Shown here: piece after piece, positions 50,455 to 59,967 of the stretch
Layout: each line of letters starts with the position of its first letter
Numbering within the stretch: the first letter of the stretch is position 1
Origin: Acidimicrobiales bacterium
GTDB taxonomy: Bacteria; Actinomycetota; Acidimicrobiia; Acidimicrobiales; SZUA-35
Assembly: GCA_020630195.1 (NCBI GenBank)
Contig: JAHDBV010000006.1
Span: 47,979-111,978, forward strand
Length of the DNA: 64,000 nt
Direction of reading: 5' to 3'
Translations under genes and position numbers: made by a program
The notes under the pieces: generated by a model
What the model saw: only the letters and a program-made list of their open reading frames with translations
What the model was told of the DNA's origin: nothing
Database searches by the model: none

Positions 50455-51990
50455 TCAGTTGACCATCTTCTCGCGTCCGTCCCAGAAGGGGGCGCGCAGC
50501 TTGAACTTCTGGAGCTTGCCGGTGGCGGTGCGGGCCAGCTCGTCACGGAAGTCGATCGAGGTCGGGCACTTGTAGTGCGTGAGGCGATCCCGGCAGTAGG
50601 CGATCAGGTCGGCCTCGGTCACCGTCGAACCGGGAGTGGTCACGACGAGTGCCTTCACGGTCTCGCCCCACTTCTCGTCGGGCACACCGATCACGGCGAC
50701 CTCGGTCACCTCGGGATGGGTGAACAACACGTCCTCCACCTCGATCGACGAGACGTTCTCGCCGCCGGAGATGATGACGTCCTTCTTGCGGTCGGTGATC
50801 GTGTAGTACCCCTCGTCGTCCTTGTAGCCGCCGTCGCCGGTGTGGAACCAGCCACCCTCGAGCGCCTCGGCCGAGGCCTCGGGGTTCTCCCAGTACGACT
50901 TCAGGATGTGGTTGCCCCGCCCGAGCAGCTCCCCGCTCGGCGACACGTCCATCGTGATGCCGATCGTCGGCGCACCGGCACGGCTCAGCCGCTTGGCCCG
51001 CTCGTTCGGCGTGAGATCGTCCCACTCGGCCCGCTTGCGGCTCATGGTCAGCAGCGGTGCGGTCTCGGTGAGCCCGTAGATCTGGATGAACTCCCACCCG
51101 AGCTCGGTCTCGACCTGCTCGATGAGCGTCGTGGGGGGTGGTGCGCCGGCCACGACGATGCGGACCCGGTCCTTGCCGGGGATCTCGCCGTCCCAGTCCT
51201 TGGCGGCGTCGAGCACGGCCTGCACCACGGCGGGGGCACCACACATCAGCGTGACCCCGTGCTCCTCGACCCGACGCAGGATCTCGGCGCCGTCGACCTT
51301 GCGCAGCACGATGTGGGGCACACCCATGCCGGTGACGGCGTAGAGCATGCCCCAGCCGTCGCAGTGGAACATCGGGAGGGTGTGCAGGTAGACGTCACGA
51401 TCCGAGACACCGGTGTGCCAGCCGAACGTGACGGCGTTCGTCCAACGGGCCCGGTGGGTCTGTTCCACACCCTTGGGGCGGGCCGTGGTGCCCGAGGTGT
51501 AGTTGATCGACGCGGTGGCGTCTTCGTCGGGCTCCCACGGCTGGGGCGTGCCCTGCCGGCCGAGGAAGATCGAGTCGAACTCGTCGCCGTTGATGATCAC
51601 CCGATCGCAGGCGATGTCGCCGAGATCATCGGCCAGTTCGGGATCGATGCAGAGCACCTCGGCGCCGCAGTGCTCGACGATGTAGGCGACCTCGTCACGG
51701 GCGAGACGGAAGTTGATCGGCACGAACACCCGACCGTTGCCGGACACACCCCAGAACGAGGACAGGAGCCGGCCCGCGTTGTGGGAGACCATCGCCACCC
51801 GGGCGCCCATGGCGAGTCCCATCTCGTCCATCGCGACACCCATCGATCGGCGGATGTCGCCGAGCTCGGCGTAGGTGAGCGTCGACAACGGCGCGGCCGG
51901 CTGGTCGGGCTCGTCCACGATCGCCACCCGATCGGGGAACACCCGGACCGATCGGTCCAGGAAGTCGTTGATCGTCATCGGAACCTTCAT
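50455..51990 (-). CDS. Fatty-acyl-CoA synthetase / AMP-dependent ligase
   Basis: The 511-residue ANL-superfamily enzyme has 'INYTSGTTARPKGVEQTHRA' (phosphate loop), 'LPMFHCDGWG', 'FIQIYGLTETAPL', 'GWFHTGDGGYKDDEGYYTITDRKKDVIISGGENVSSIEVE' and the terminal Lys in 'RTATGKLQKFKLR'. The spectrum resembles medium/long-chain acyl-CoA ligases. The frame is open upstream; ATG 51990 (MKVPMTINDFLDRSVRVFPD) gives the family's normal beginning. Confidence 0.9.
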   Translation of the reverse strand: MKVPMTINDFLDRSVRVFPDRVAIVDEPDQPAAPLSTLTYAELGDIRRSMGVAMDEMGLAMGARVAMVSHNAGRLLSSFWGVSGNGRVFVPINFRLARDEVAYIVEHCGAEVLCIDPELADDLGDIACDRVIINGDEFDSIFLGRQGTPQPWEPDEDATASINYTSGTTARPKGVEQTHRARWTNAVTFGWHTGVSDRDVYLHTLPMFHCDGWGMLYAVTGMGVPHIVLRKVDGAEILRRVEEHGVTLMCGAPAVVQAVLDAAKDWDGEIPGKDRVRIVVAGAPPPTTLIEQVETELGWEFIQIYGLTETAPLLTMSRKRAEWDDLTPNERAKRLSRAGAPTIGITMDVSPSGELLGRGNHILKSYWENPEASAEALEGGWFHTGDGGYKDDEGYYTITDRKKDVIISGGENVSSIEVEDVLFTHPEVTEVAVIGVPDEKWGETVKALVVTTPGSTVTEADLIAYCRDRLTHYKCPTSIDFRDELARTATGKLQKFKLRAPFWDGREKMVN

Positions 51991-52085
51991 GTGCGCCCCC
52001 GAGCTCGCGTCCGTCCACCGTGTCCGGCGGATCGGGTGCGAACGTAGCCCAGCGCGTGTTCGGCCGTCATCCGACGGCCGCCCGA

Positions 52086-53198
52086 TCAACCCAGGTCGGG
52101 GTGACGCGGCGGGCCGACCGGCCCGGGCGGAGGTTCCGTGGCGGTCGTCATCGGCCCAGCGACGGCCACCGCACCGACGACACCGGTCGGGCGCCAGGCC
52201 TCGTCGATCACGACGAAGGGCACCCCGACACCACGGGCCAACACATCGGCCAGGTTCTCCGAGGCGAAGGCGACGTCGTCCTGGTCGAGCGGTCGGGCGA
52301 TGTCGACCAGCGAGGTTCTGGGGTCCCGGTCGAGTTCGGCGCGGACCCGCCCGGCGGAGACGAACCCGCGGGCCACCCCCTCCTCGTCGACGAGGACGAG
52401 GCCCGGGGCGTCGGGCGGGGCGTTCCAGAGGCGCTGGAACCCGGCCTGGACGTCGGCCTCGAGATCGATGAGGGCCGGAGAGCGGCTCATGATCGAGGCG
52501 ACCTCGACGTCACGGAGCCCGCTCAGTTGCTTCTCCGCAGCGACCGATCCCTTGGCCGAGCTGATCATCACCCAGCCGATGAGCGCGGTCCACAGACCGA
52601 ACCCGCCACCGGAGGCGAACTGGAGCACCCCGAGGCCGATGAGCACGTAGCCGAGGATCCGACCGAGGAGCGTCGCTGCGGCCACACCTCGCATCCGGTC
52701 GCCCGTTCGCCACCAACGGAAGCCCGTGACGATCTGGCCGCCGTCGAGCGGCAGGCCGGGCAGGAGGTTGAACAGACCGAGCAGCAGGTTGATCGCGGCC
52801 ATCCACCGGGCGACTCGGCCGGCGGGGCCGTCGAGGAGGGCGGCCGCGACGAACGAGGCACCCGACAGCGCGAGGGTCGCAGCCGGGCCGGCCGCGGCCA
52901 CGAGCATCTGGGCCGGCCCGGTCCGGGGCGGTCGTTCGAGCCGGGCCTGTCCACCGATCAGGTCGAGCGAGATCTCCCGGACACCGATACCGACCATGCG
53001 GGCACCGACCAGATGGCCGAGCTCGTGGATCACGATCGAGATCATGAAGCCGAGACCGAGGGCGACGGCCCAGCCGATGCCGAGACCGCTGCCGGCGGTG
53101 GCCTGGGAGGCGATCAGGATCGCGAACAGCACCGAGCCGGCACCGATCCGGACCTCGGCACCACCGATCCGGCCGATGCGCACACCCCGACCGAACAT
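52086..53198 (-). CDS. Site-2-protease family (M50) intramembrane metalloprotease with CBS region
   Basis: The protein is about 370 residues. Zinc ligands are in HELGH (about residue 58, in 'SIVIHELGHLVGARMVG') and in 'LLPGLPLDGGQI' (about 150). Several hydrophobic helices surround them, and a C-terminal CBS-pair-like region ('VASIMSRSPALIDLEADVQAGFQRLW', 'LVLVDEEGVARGFVSAGRVRAEL') ends in a Pro-rich tail. Such proteases cut transmembrane regulators; CBS domains sense nucleotides. The start is uncertain: ATG 53198 is used, with a weak ribosome-binding site. Confidence 0.88.
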   Translation of the reverse strand: MFGRGVRIGRIGGAEVRIGAGSVLFAILIASQATAGSGLGIGWAVALGLGFMISIVIHELGHLVGARMVGIGVREISLDLIGGQARLERPPRTGPAQMLVAAAGPAATLALSGASFVAAALLDGPAGRVARWMAAINLLLGLFNLLPGLPLDGGQIVTGFRWWRTGDRMRGVAAATLLGRILGYVLIGLGVLQFASGGGFGLWTALIGWVMISSAKGSVAAEKQLSGLRDVEVASIMSRSPALIDLEADVQAGFQRLWNAPPDAPGLVLVDEEGVARGFVSAGRVRAELDRDPRTSLVDIARPLDQDDVAFASENLADVLARGVGVPFVVIDEAWRPTGVVGAVAVAGPMTTATEPPPGPVGPPRHPDLG

Positions 53199-53359
53199 CA
53201 ACGGAAGTCCGATCGAACCGTGGTGGCGGGGCGGAGGCGGGTCGTGTCCACGATCTGATCTTGACGCCCCGGACAGAAAGTTCAGCGAACGCCACGGCGA
53301 TCGGGTCGGGCCCGTCACCCAGGTGTCATCGAACGGTAACGGCCCGCCCGACCGCGGTG

Positions 53360-54130
53360 TCAGCGAGCCGTCCAGCCCCCGTCGACGGCGAGACACTGGC
53401 CCGTCAGGTAACGCCCGGCGTCGGAGGAGACGAGCAGCATCGCTCCGTCGAGTTCGGCCAGCTCACCGGGCCGCCGCATGGGCGTGTTCCGCCGGATCCA
53501 GGCCTCTCCCCCGTCGTCGTCGAGCATCACCTCGGTGAGCTCGGTACGGAAGTACCCGGGCGCCACCGCGTTGACCCGGATGTCGTGGCGCGCCCACTGC
53601 AGGGCCAGCTCCCGGGTGAGGCCGACGAGGCCCGTCTTGGACGCGACGTAGGCCGCCTGGTTGTTCGGCGACGAGCCGACGATGCCGTGGACCGAGGCGA
53701 TGTTGACGATGGCCCCACCGTCGCCCTGCTCGATCATCCGTGCCGCGGCGAGCGATGACAGCACGAAGCACGCGTTGAGGTTGAGCTCCATGACCCGCCG
53801 GAACGAGGCGGGATCCTGCTCCTCTGCGCGGCTCGGCGCGTCGGAGGCGCCCGCGTTGTTCACCACGACGTCGAGGCGTCCGGTCTCCGCGACGGCGAGA
53901 TCCACGAGGGCCCCGAGCTGGTCGTCGTCGGTCACGTCGGTGGGCACCGGCACGAGTCCGGGGATCTCGGCGGCCAGATCGGCGAGCCGTTCGGCACGGC
54001 GGGCGGCGGCCACCACCGTCGCTCCCACCGCGGCGTAGGTGTGGCAGAGATGGCGGCCGATGCCCGAGGACGCACCGGTGACCACGACGGTGCGGCCGTC
54101 GAGGGTGAAGTGGTCGAGTGGGTTCGGCAT
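53360..54130 (-). CDS. Short-chain dehydrogenase/reductase
   Basis: The 256-residue classical SDR has 'VVVTGASSGIGRHL' (TGxxxGIG), 'VVNNAGAS', the catalytic Ser in 'IVNIASVHGIVGS' and Tyr-x-x-x-Lys in 'AAYVASKTGLVG', followed by 'HDIRVNAVAPGYFRTEL' and 'GQCLAVDGGWTAR'. NAD(P)-dependent oxidation or reduction of an alcohol or ketone; the substrate is unknown. Its ATG shares one base with the preceding LLM gene stop (TGATG), so they form a unit. Confidence 0.9.
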   Translation of the reverse strand: MPNPLDHFTLDGRTVVVTGASSGIGRHLCHTYAAVGATVVAAARRAERLADLAAEIPGLVPVPTDVTDDDQLGALVDLAVAETGRLDVVVNNAGASDAPSRAEEQDPASFRRVMELNLNACFVLSSLAAARMIEQGDGGAIVNIASVHGIVGSSPNNQAAYVASKTGLVGLTRELALQWARHDIRVNAVAPGYFRTELTEVMLDDDGGEAWIRRNTPMRRPGELAELDGAMLLVSSDAGRYLTGQCLAVDGGWTAR

Positions 54131-55029
54131 CAGTTCTCCAGGGGCTTCACGACGGCGGCGACCTCGGCGAGCTCGGTGGCCCAGTCGTCGGGCTCGTCGA
54201 CCGGGATGATCACGAACTTCGAGAACCCCTCGTCGACGAACCGCCCCACCGTCGCCGGGAGTTCGTCGATCGACGGGAAGATCTCGGACGGGTCGGCATC
54301 GGGCGCCCGGAGTGCCGCGATGGCGGCGTAGCGCTCGGAGATCTCCTGGCCGTTGCGGCGGTACGGGATCAACGCCCCGTAGTGCTCGTCCTCGATCTCG
54401 CGTTCGAACTCGGCGGTGTGGGCCTCGATGACCGTGCGGGCCTCGGCCACCATCTTCGGGGTGCAGAACGACGGCAGCCAGCCGTCGGCGTGGCGGCCGA
54501 CCCGCTTGAGCTCGAGCGGCGCCATGCCACCGAGCCACACCTCGAGGGGCGTCTGCACCGGCTTCGGCCGGATCGAGACCTCGTCGAAGGTGAAGCGCTT
54601 GCCCTCGTGGGAGACCGAGTCCTCACTCCAGAGTCGCTTCATCAGCGGCAGGGCCTCGTTGAACCAGCCGCCCCGGTCCTTGCGTCCGACGCCGAAGGCC
54701 TGGTGCTCGGCGGAGTCGGCGACACCGAGCCCGAACGCCGGGAGCAGCCGTCCGTTCGAGAGGCGGTCGAGCGAGGCGAGCGACTTGGCGAGCACGACGG
54801 GGTTCCGCCCGGGCAGCACCATCACCGACATGCCGACCTTCAGCTTGGTGGTCCGGGCGACGGCGTAGGCCATGCCGACGAGCGGATCCGGGCATTCGCC
54901 GGTGATCCGTTCGGAGAGCCACAACGAGTCGAACCCGTGGGTCTCCAGTCCGTCGACGAGTGCGTCGAACCGGTCACCGTCGTTCGTCTGCGAGCGGGTT
55001 CCGAGGCCGTAGCCGATGCGGATCTTCAT
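54130..55029 (-). CDS. LLM-class (probably F420-dependent) oxidoreductase
   Basis: The 299-residue luciferase-like monooxygenase-class TIM barrel has 'IRIGYGLGTRSQ', 'HGFDSLWLSERITGECPDPLVGMAYAVARTTKLKVGMSVMVLPGRNPVVLAKSLASLDRLSNGR' and 'VWLGGMAPLELKRVGRHADGWLPSF'. Actinobacterial relatives use coenzyme F420. The substrate is unknown. It is coupled to the SDR and divergent from a P450. Confidence 0.88.
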   Translation of the reverse strand: MKIRIGYGLGTRSQTNDGDRFDALVDGLETHGFDSLWLSERITGECPDPLVGMAYAVARTTKLKVGMSVMVLPGRNPVVLAKSLASLDRLSNGRLLPAFGLGVADSAEHQAFGVGRKDRGGWFNEALPLMKRLWSEDSVSHEGKRFTFDEVSIRPKPVQTPLEVWLGGMAPLELKRVGRHADGWLPSFCTPKMVAEARTVIEAHTAEFEREIEDEHYGALIPYRRNGQEISERYAAIAALRAPDADPSEIFPSIDELPATVGRFVDEGFSKFVIIPVDEPDDWATELAEVAAVVKPLEN

Positions 55030-55128
55030 GGCCGGATTCTGACCGACGCCGCCCACGGCGACCAAGACCGTCCGGACCTCCGGTCGGCGACTTGGGTCCC
55101 CGCCCCCGAAGTGGGAGGGTGGACGACC

Positions 55129-56376
55129 ATGACCGGTGACGAGATCCTGCTGACCATCTTCGGCACGGGCGAGGGTCGGGAGAACCCCTACCCGTACTAC
55201 GAGCAGCTCCGGGCTCTCGGGCGACACCACGTCGACGGCCTGACCGGGTCGATCGTGTTCACCCGTCACGCCGATTGTCGTGAAGCGCTGCGCAACAACC
55301 GGCTAGGCAGCGGACGCGACGGCGAGCAGGGTGTGAACCAGATGGGTGACACCGACGCGCTCGCGGCCCGCGCCGAGCTGCAACGACGTGCCGTCGAGCG
55401 TGGTCGGGCGACCTCGATGCTGTTCCTCGATCCGCCGGACCACACCCGCCAACGCACCCTCGTGTCCCGGGCGTTCACGCCTCGCCGCATGGAGGCGCTC
55501 CGTCCGCTCGTGGCCGAGCTGAGCGAGCGCTGCCTGGACGAGCTCGAGGCGAGCGACGACCGCGACCTCATGGCCCATCTCGCCACGCCGCTCCCCGTGT
55601 CGGTGATCTCCCACATGCTCGGGGTGCCCCAGGCCGACTGGCCGACGATCCGCCACCTGGTGACCCAGATGGTGGTGAGCCTCGAACCGTCGGCCACGGC
55701 CGACCAGATCCGGACCGCCGGGGCAGCGGGCGAGGAAGCGACCGCCTACTTCACCGACCTGATGGCGAAGCGTCGAGCCGAGCCGACCGACGATCTGATC
55801 TCGGGCCTGATCGCCGCCCGCGACGCCGACGACCAGCTGAGCGATGCCGAGATCCTCGCCGTGACCCAGCTCCTGTTCGCCGCCGGCTCCGAGACGACCA
55901 CCAACCTCATCGGCAACGGCGTCGTCCAGTTCTCCCGCCACCCCGAGCAGTGGCAGCGCCTGCTCGCCGAGCCCGAACTGACGGCCTCGGCGGTCGAGGA
56001 GGTCCTCCGCTTCGACTCCCCCGTGCAGATCGACGGCCGCCAGTGTCTGGAGGCCACCACGGTGGCCGGCGTCGATCTCGAACCGGGACAACGCGTCACG
56101 ACCCTGCTGGGCGCGGCGAACCGGGACCCGGAGGTCTACGACGATCCGCAGGCGTTCGACATCGCCCGGTTCGCCCGTGACGACACCGAGGCCGTGATGA
56201 GCTTCGCCTCGGGCATCCACTACTGCCTCGGCGCCAACCTCGCCCGCGTCGAGGGCCAGGAGATGCTCGCCGCGCTCGCCCGCCGCTTCCCGAAGCTGCG
56301 GGTGGAGGGCGACGCGACGATCATGCCGCGGCTCGTGCTGCGCGGCTACGAGCGCATCCCGGTCGCCTGGGACTGA
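55129..56376 (+). CDS. Cytochrome P450
   Basis: The 415-residue bacterial class I P450 has I-helix 'LLFAAGSETTTNLIGNG', the K-helix Glu-x-x-Arg in 'AVEEVLRFDSPVQ', and the heme loop 'MSFASGIHYCLGANLARVEGQEML' with the axial Cys. Substrate and redox partners cannot be assigned; no ferredoxin gene is adjacent. ATG 55129 gives the normal N-terminus (the frame is open upstream through the LLM gene's opposite strand). Confidence 0.93.
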   Translation: MTGDEILLTIFGTGEGRENPYPYYEQLRALGRHHVDGLTGSIVFTRHADCREALRNNRLGSGRDGEQGVNQMGDTDALAARAELQRRAVERGRATSMLFLDPPDHTRQRTLVSRAFTPRRMEALRPLVAELSERCLDELEASDDRDLMAHLATPLPVSVISHMLGVPQADWPTIRHLVTQMVVSLEPSATADQIRTAGAAGEEATAYFTDLMAKRRAEPTDDLISGLIAARDADDQLSDAEILAVTQLLFAAGSETTTNLIGNGVVQFSRHPEQWQRLLAEPELTASAVEEVLRFDSPVQIDGRQCLEATTVAGVDLEPGQRVTTLLGAANRDPEVYDDPQAFDIARFARDDTEAVMSFASGIHYCLGANLARVEGQEMLAALARRFPKLRVEGDATIMPRLVLRGYERIPVAWD

Positions 56377-56437
56377 CCAGCGGCCGATCGGCTCCCGCCG
56401 ACTCGCCGGCCCGCCCACCCACTGCCAAGATGCGGCC

Positions 56438-57319
56438 ATGGACTTCGGCCTCATGTTCGCCAACACCGGACCCTTCACCTCGCTGGAGGGCCTGACGGAA
56501 CTGGCTCAGGCCGCGGAGGGTGCGGGCTTCGAGTCGATCTGGACCGTCGAGCACGTCATCTGGCCGGCCGACTACGAGTCCGCCTACCCCTACCACCCCT
56601 CCGGCAAGATGCCCGGCCGAGCCGGCACCCCGCTCCCCGACCCGCTCATCTGGCTGTCGTTCGTGGCGGCACGCACCTCCACGATCCGCCTCGCCACCGG
56701 CATCCTGATCCTCCCCGAACGCAACCCGGTCGTGCTCGCGAAGGAGCTCGGCACGCTCGACGACCTGTCGGGTGGACGCTTCGAGCTCGGCATCGGGGTC
56801 GGCTGGCTGAAGGAGGAGTTCGAGGCCCTCGGGATCCCGTGGGAACGCCGTGGCGCCCGGACCGACGAGTACGTGGCCGCACTCCGAGCGTTGTGGTCCG
56901 GCGACGAGGTGTCGTTCGACGGCGAGTTCGTCTCGTTCGACAACGTGTCGAGCAACCCGAAGCCCGTGGGCGGCGGCGTGCCGATCACCGTCGGCGGCCA
57001 CTCGAAGGCCGCCGCACGCCGTGCCGGCCGACTCGGCGACTGCTTCTTCCCCGGCACGGGCACCCCGGCCGAACTCGCCGAACTGTTCGACATCACCCGC
57101 CAGACCGCCGCCGACGCCGGGCGCGACCCCGAGTCGGTCACCCTCATGGCGGGCCACCCCGGGCTGTTCGGCGACGACCCGGTCGGCGCGGCCCAGGAGC
57201 TCGCCGATGCCGGCGCCACCCGGAGCATCATCCCGGCGTTCCTGTGCACCCAGCCGACGGTCGCCGCGGGCGTCGAGGCGATGGCGGAGCGCATCGTCGG
57301 ACCGTGCGCCGACGTGTGA
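56438..57319 (+). CDS. LLM-class F420-dependent oxidoreductase
   Basis: The 293-residue TIM barrel is of the TIGR03619-like group: 'MDFGLMFANTGPFTSLEGLTELAQAAEGAGFESIWTVEHVIWP', 'TSTIRLATGILILPERNPVVLAKELGTLDDLSGGRFELGIGVGWLKEEFEALGIPWERRGARTDEY', 'VPITVGGHSKAAARRAGRLGDCFFPG'. It lies 61 bases after the P450 on the same strand; a joint oxidative pathway is possible. Confidence 0.9.
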   Translation: MDFGLMFANTGPFTSLEGLTELAQAAEGAGFESIWTVEHVIWPADYESAYPYHPSGKMPGRAGTPLPDPLIWLSFVAARTSTIRLATGILILPERNPVVLAKELGTLDDLSGGRFELGIGVGWLKEEFEALGIPWERRGARTDEYVAALRALWSGDEVSFDGEFVSFDNVSSNPKPVGGGVPITVGGHSKAAARRAGRLGDCFFPGTGTPAELAELFDITRQTAADAGRDPESVTLMAGHPGLFGDDPVGAAQELADAGATRSIIPAFLCTQPTVAAGVEAMAERIVGPCADV

Positions 57320-57375
57320 GCACCGCCCGACCACCCCACCCTCGGGGAAGGACGACACCCGGCCCGCGGGCGCGG

Positions 57376-57381
57376 TAGCGT
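57376..57381 (+). promoter_or_regulatory. -10 box (TAGCGT) positioned for the leader ORF
   Basis: TAGCGT, then seven bases, then the ATG at 57389. The hexamer and spacing are identical to those of folD and the gene at 9810, so transcription should begin at the leader ORF's ATG. Confidence 0.5.
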
Positions 57382-57388
57382 TCTGGCG

Positions 57389-57424
57389 ATGTCGACCGGC
57401 ACGACCGCCCGGGCTTCCCGATGA
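57389..57424 (+). CDS. Possible leaderless 11-residue upstream ORF coupled to the trehalose-phosphatase/GH15 gene
   Basis: ATG 57389 encodes MSTGTTARASR; its TGA overlaps the ATG of the large enzyme gene (ATGA at 57421-57424). The promoter sits at exactly the distance used for leaderless starts here, while the downstream ATG has no clear ribosome-binding site. This suggests that ribosomes reach the enzyme gene by termination-reinitiation. Confidence 0.5.
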   Translation: MSTGTTARASR

Positions 57425-59955
57425 CCAGCGAGAGCCTGGGTGATCTGGGCGAGGCCATCCGGCAGCTGGCTCGCACGCCCACGCTGCTCGTCGGCTGTGA
57501 CTACGACGGGGTGATCGCCCCGCTCGTCGACGATCCCATGGCCGCCACCCCGATCCGGGAGTCGGTCACGGCGATGCGACAGTTGAGCGAGTTGCCCCGC
57601 ACCGAGGTCGCCGTCGTCTCGGGCCGGTCGCTGCGCGACCTCGCCCTGCTCAGCCGCTTTCCGGAGGAGATCCGACTCGTCGGCAGCCACGGCTCCGAGT
57701 TCGACCTCGGCTACGCCTCCCAACTCCCGGCCGAGACGGTGGCGCTCCGGGACACCCTGATCGACGGTGTCGCCGACATCGGGCGGGCCTATGCCGCCCT
57801 CGTGGAGGCCAAACCCAACGGGGTCACGTTCCACTTCCGGGGGATGGATCCCGAGGTCGCCGAGCAGGCCCGCGATCGTCTCGTCCGGGGGCCGGCGACC
57901 CTGCCCGGCGTCCACACCCGCAACGGCAACCAGATCATCGAGTTCTCCGTCGTCGAGACGAACAAGGGCACGGCCCTCGAGACCCTCCGGGCCCAGGTGG
58001 GTGCCGGTGCGGTGTTCTTCATGGGCGACGACGTGACGGACGAGGACGGCTTCGTGACCCTGCGCGGCCCCGACGTCGGGGTGAAGGTCGGCGACGGCGC
58101 CACCGCGGCGGGGTTCCGGATCACCGACCCGATCGCGGCGTCGAAGGTGCTGGCCCTGTTGGCCGAGCTCCGTTCCGACTGGCTCCGTGGCGCCGGTCTC
58201 ATCCCGATCGAGGACCACTCGATCCTCTCCGATCTGCGCACCGCCGCCATCGTCGCCCCGGACGGTGCCATCCGTTGGATGTGTGCACCGCGCATCGACT
58301 CGGCGGCCGTGTTCGCCTCACTCGTCGGTGGTCCGGCCGCCGGTCACTTCTCCGTGGCGGGCGGCGACGGTGAGACACCCGTCGGCCAGGACTACGACGA
58401 GGGCTCACTCGTCCTGCGCACCCGGTTCCCCGACTTCACGGTCACCGACTACCTCGACACGTCCGGCGGACGGACGAACCGACTCGCCGGCCGGACCGAC
58501 CTGATCCGGCGGATCGAGGGCTCGGGCACGGTTCGACTCGAGTTCTGCCCCCGACTCGACTTCGGCCGGGTGCCCACCCGCATGGAGGTCCGACCCGACG
58601 GCCTCGTCCTGCTCGGCAGCGCCGACCTGATGGTGTTGCGGGCCCCCGGGGTCACGTGGGAGCTGCTCGAACGCGGCGTGCACCACACGGCGATCGGGAC
58701 GGCGACGCTCGGTGACGAACCACTGGTGCTCGAACTCCGCGCCGGCACCGGCACGCTGCGGGCCGACGCCCGGGACGAGCCGACCCGCCACGACGCGACA
58801 CAACGCTTCTGGCGTCGCTGGTCCGACGAGCTCGACCCACCCGCGCTGCGGCGGGATCTCGTGGTCCGCTCCGCACTCACGCTCAAGAGCCTCACGCACG
58901 GCCCGACCGGAGCGATCGTCTCGGCCGCGACCACCTCGCTGCCCGAACACTTCGGCGGCGTCCGCAATTGGGACTACCGCTACTGCTGGCTGCGCGACGC
59001 CGCCCTGTCCGCCGCCTCGCTCACCCGACTCGGCTCACACGAGGAGGGCCTCGCGTTCCTCGACTGGGTGCTGGAACTGCTGACCACCCGCTCCGACCCC
59101 GATCGCCTCGCCCCGCTCTACAACGTGACCGGCCGGCACCTGCCGCCCGAAGCCGAGATCGCCGAGCTGTCCGGCTACGGCGGCTCACGCCCGGTCCGGG
59201 TCGGCAACGCCGCCGACGGCCAGGTCCAGCTCGACGTCTTCGGACCCGTGGTGGATCTCGTGCATCTCCTCCACGAGCGTGGCGAACACGTCTCGTCCGA
59301 GCACTGGCGTCTCGTCGAGGCGATGGTGCTGGCGGTGTCGCGCCGTTGGACCGAACCGGACCACGGCATCTGGGAGATCCGCAAGCCACCCCGGCACCAC
59401 GTCTACTCCAAGGTGATGTGCTGGGTCACCGTCGACCGGGCCATCAAGATCGCCGAACAGTTCCTCGATCGCGAACCCTCCGCGTGGGTCGACCTCCGCG
59501 AGGAGATCCGCACCGAGGTGCTCCGGGAGGGCTGGAGCGAGGCCCAGGGCTCGTTCAAGGCCGCCTACGACGGCGACGACCTCGACGCGTCGGTGCTCGC
59601 CGTCGGCATGTGGGGGCTGTTGCCGCCGGACGACGAGCGCTTCGTGTCGACCGTCGCCGCGGTCGAGCGTGGCCTGCGCAACGGGTCGACCGTGTTCCGC
59701 TACCTCACCGACGACGGCCTCCCGGGCCGGGGTGGTGGGTTCACCATGATGACGGCCTGGTTGATCGAGTCACTCGAACTCGTCGGCCGCCGGGGCGACG
59801 CACTCGGCCTCTTCGACGACCTGTGCGACCTCGCCGGAGCCACGGGGCTGTTGAGCGAACAGTTCGACCCGGCCAGCGGACGCAGCCTCGGCAACGTGCC
59901 GATGTCGTACTCCCACCTCGGCCTGATAAACGCCGCACTGGCCCTGGACACCTGA
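57421..59955 (+). CDS. Fusion: trehalose-6-phosphate phosphatase (OtsB-like) + GH15 glucoamylase/trehalase-type domain
   Basis: The protein has 844 residues. Residues about 1-245 are a HAD phosphatase of the OtsB type ('VGCDYDGVIAPL' with nucleophile Asp, 'VVSGRSLRDLALL', 'LVGSHGSEFD', 'FMGDDVTDEDGF'). Residues about 255-844 are a GH15 domain ('SLPEHFGGVRNWDYRYCWLRDAALS', 'GYGGSRPVRVGNAADGQVQLDVFG', 'DHGIWEIRKPPRHHVYSKVMCWVTVDRA', 'GLLSEQFDP'), the family that includes actinobacterial trehalases. One polypeptide could form trehalose from its phosphate and hydrolyse trehalose or another glucan. The true GH15 substrate needs assay. Confidence 0.9.
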   Translation: MTSESLGDLGEAIRQLARTPTLLVGCDYDGVIAPLVDDPMAATPIRESVTAMRQLSELPRTEVAVVSGRSLRDLALLSRFPEEIRLVGSHGSEFDLGYASQLPAETVALRDTLIDGVADIGRAYAALVEAKPNGVTFHFRGMDPEVAEQARDRLVRGPATLPGVHTRNGNQIIEFSVVETNKGTALETLRAQVGAGAVFFMGDDVTDEDGFVTLRGPDVGVKVGDGATAAGFRITDPIAASKVLALLAELRSDWLRGAGLIPIEDHSILSDLRTAAIVAPDGAIRWMCAPRIDSAAVFASLVGGPAAGHFSVAGGDGETPVGQDYDEGSLVLRTRFPDFTVTDYLDTSGGRTNRLAGRTDLIRRIEGSGTVRLEFCPRLDFGRVPTRMEVRPDGLVLLGSADLMVLRAPGVTWELLERGVHHTAIGTATLGDEPLVLELRAGTGTLRADARDEPTRHDATQRFWRRWSDELDPPALRRDLVVRSALTLKSLTHGPTGAIVSAATTSLPEHFGGVRNWDYRYCWLRDAALSAASLTRLGSHEEGLAFLDWVLELLTTRSDPDRLAPLYNVTGRHLPPEAEIAELSGYGGSRPVRVGNAADGQVQLDVFGPVVDLVHLLHERGEHVSSEHWRLVEAMVLAVSRRWTEPDHGIWEIRKPPRHHVYSKVMCWVTVDRAIKIAEQFLDREPSAWVDLREEIRTEVLREGWSEAQGSFKAAYDGDDLDASVLAVGMWGLLPPDDERFVSTVAAVERGLRNGSTVFRYLTDDGLPGRGGGFTMMTAWLIESLELVGRRGDALGLFDDLCDLAGATGLLSEQFDPASGRSLGNVPMSYSHLGLINAALALDT

Positions 59956-59967
59956 CCAATAGCGCTG

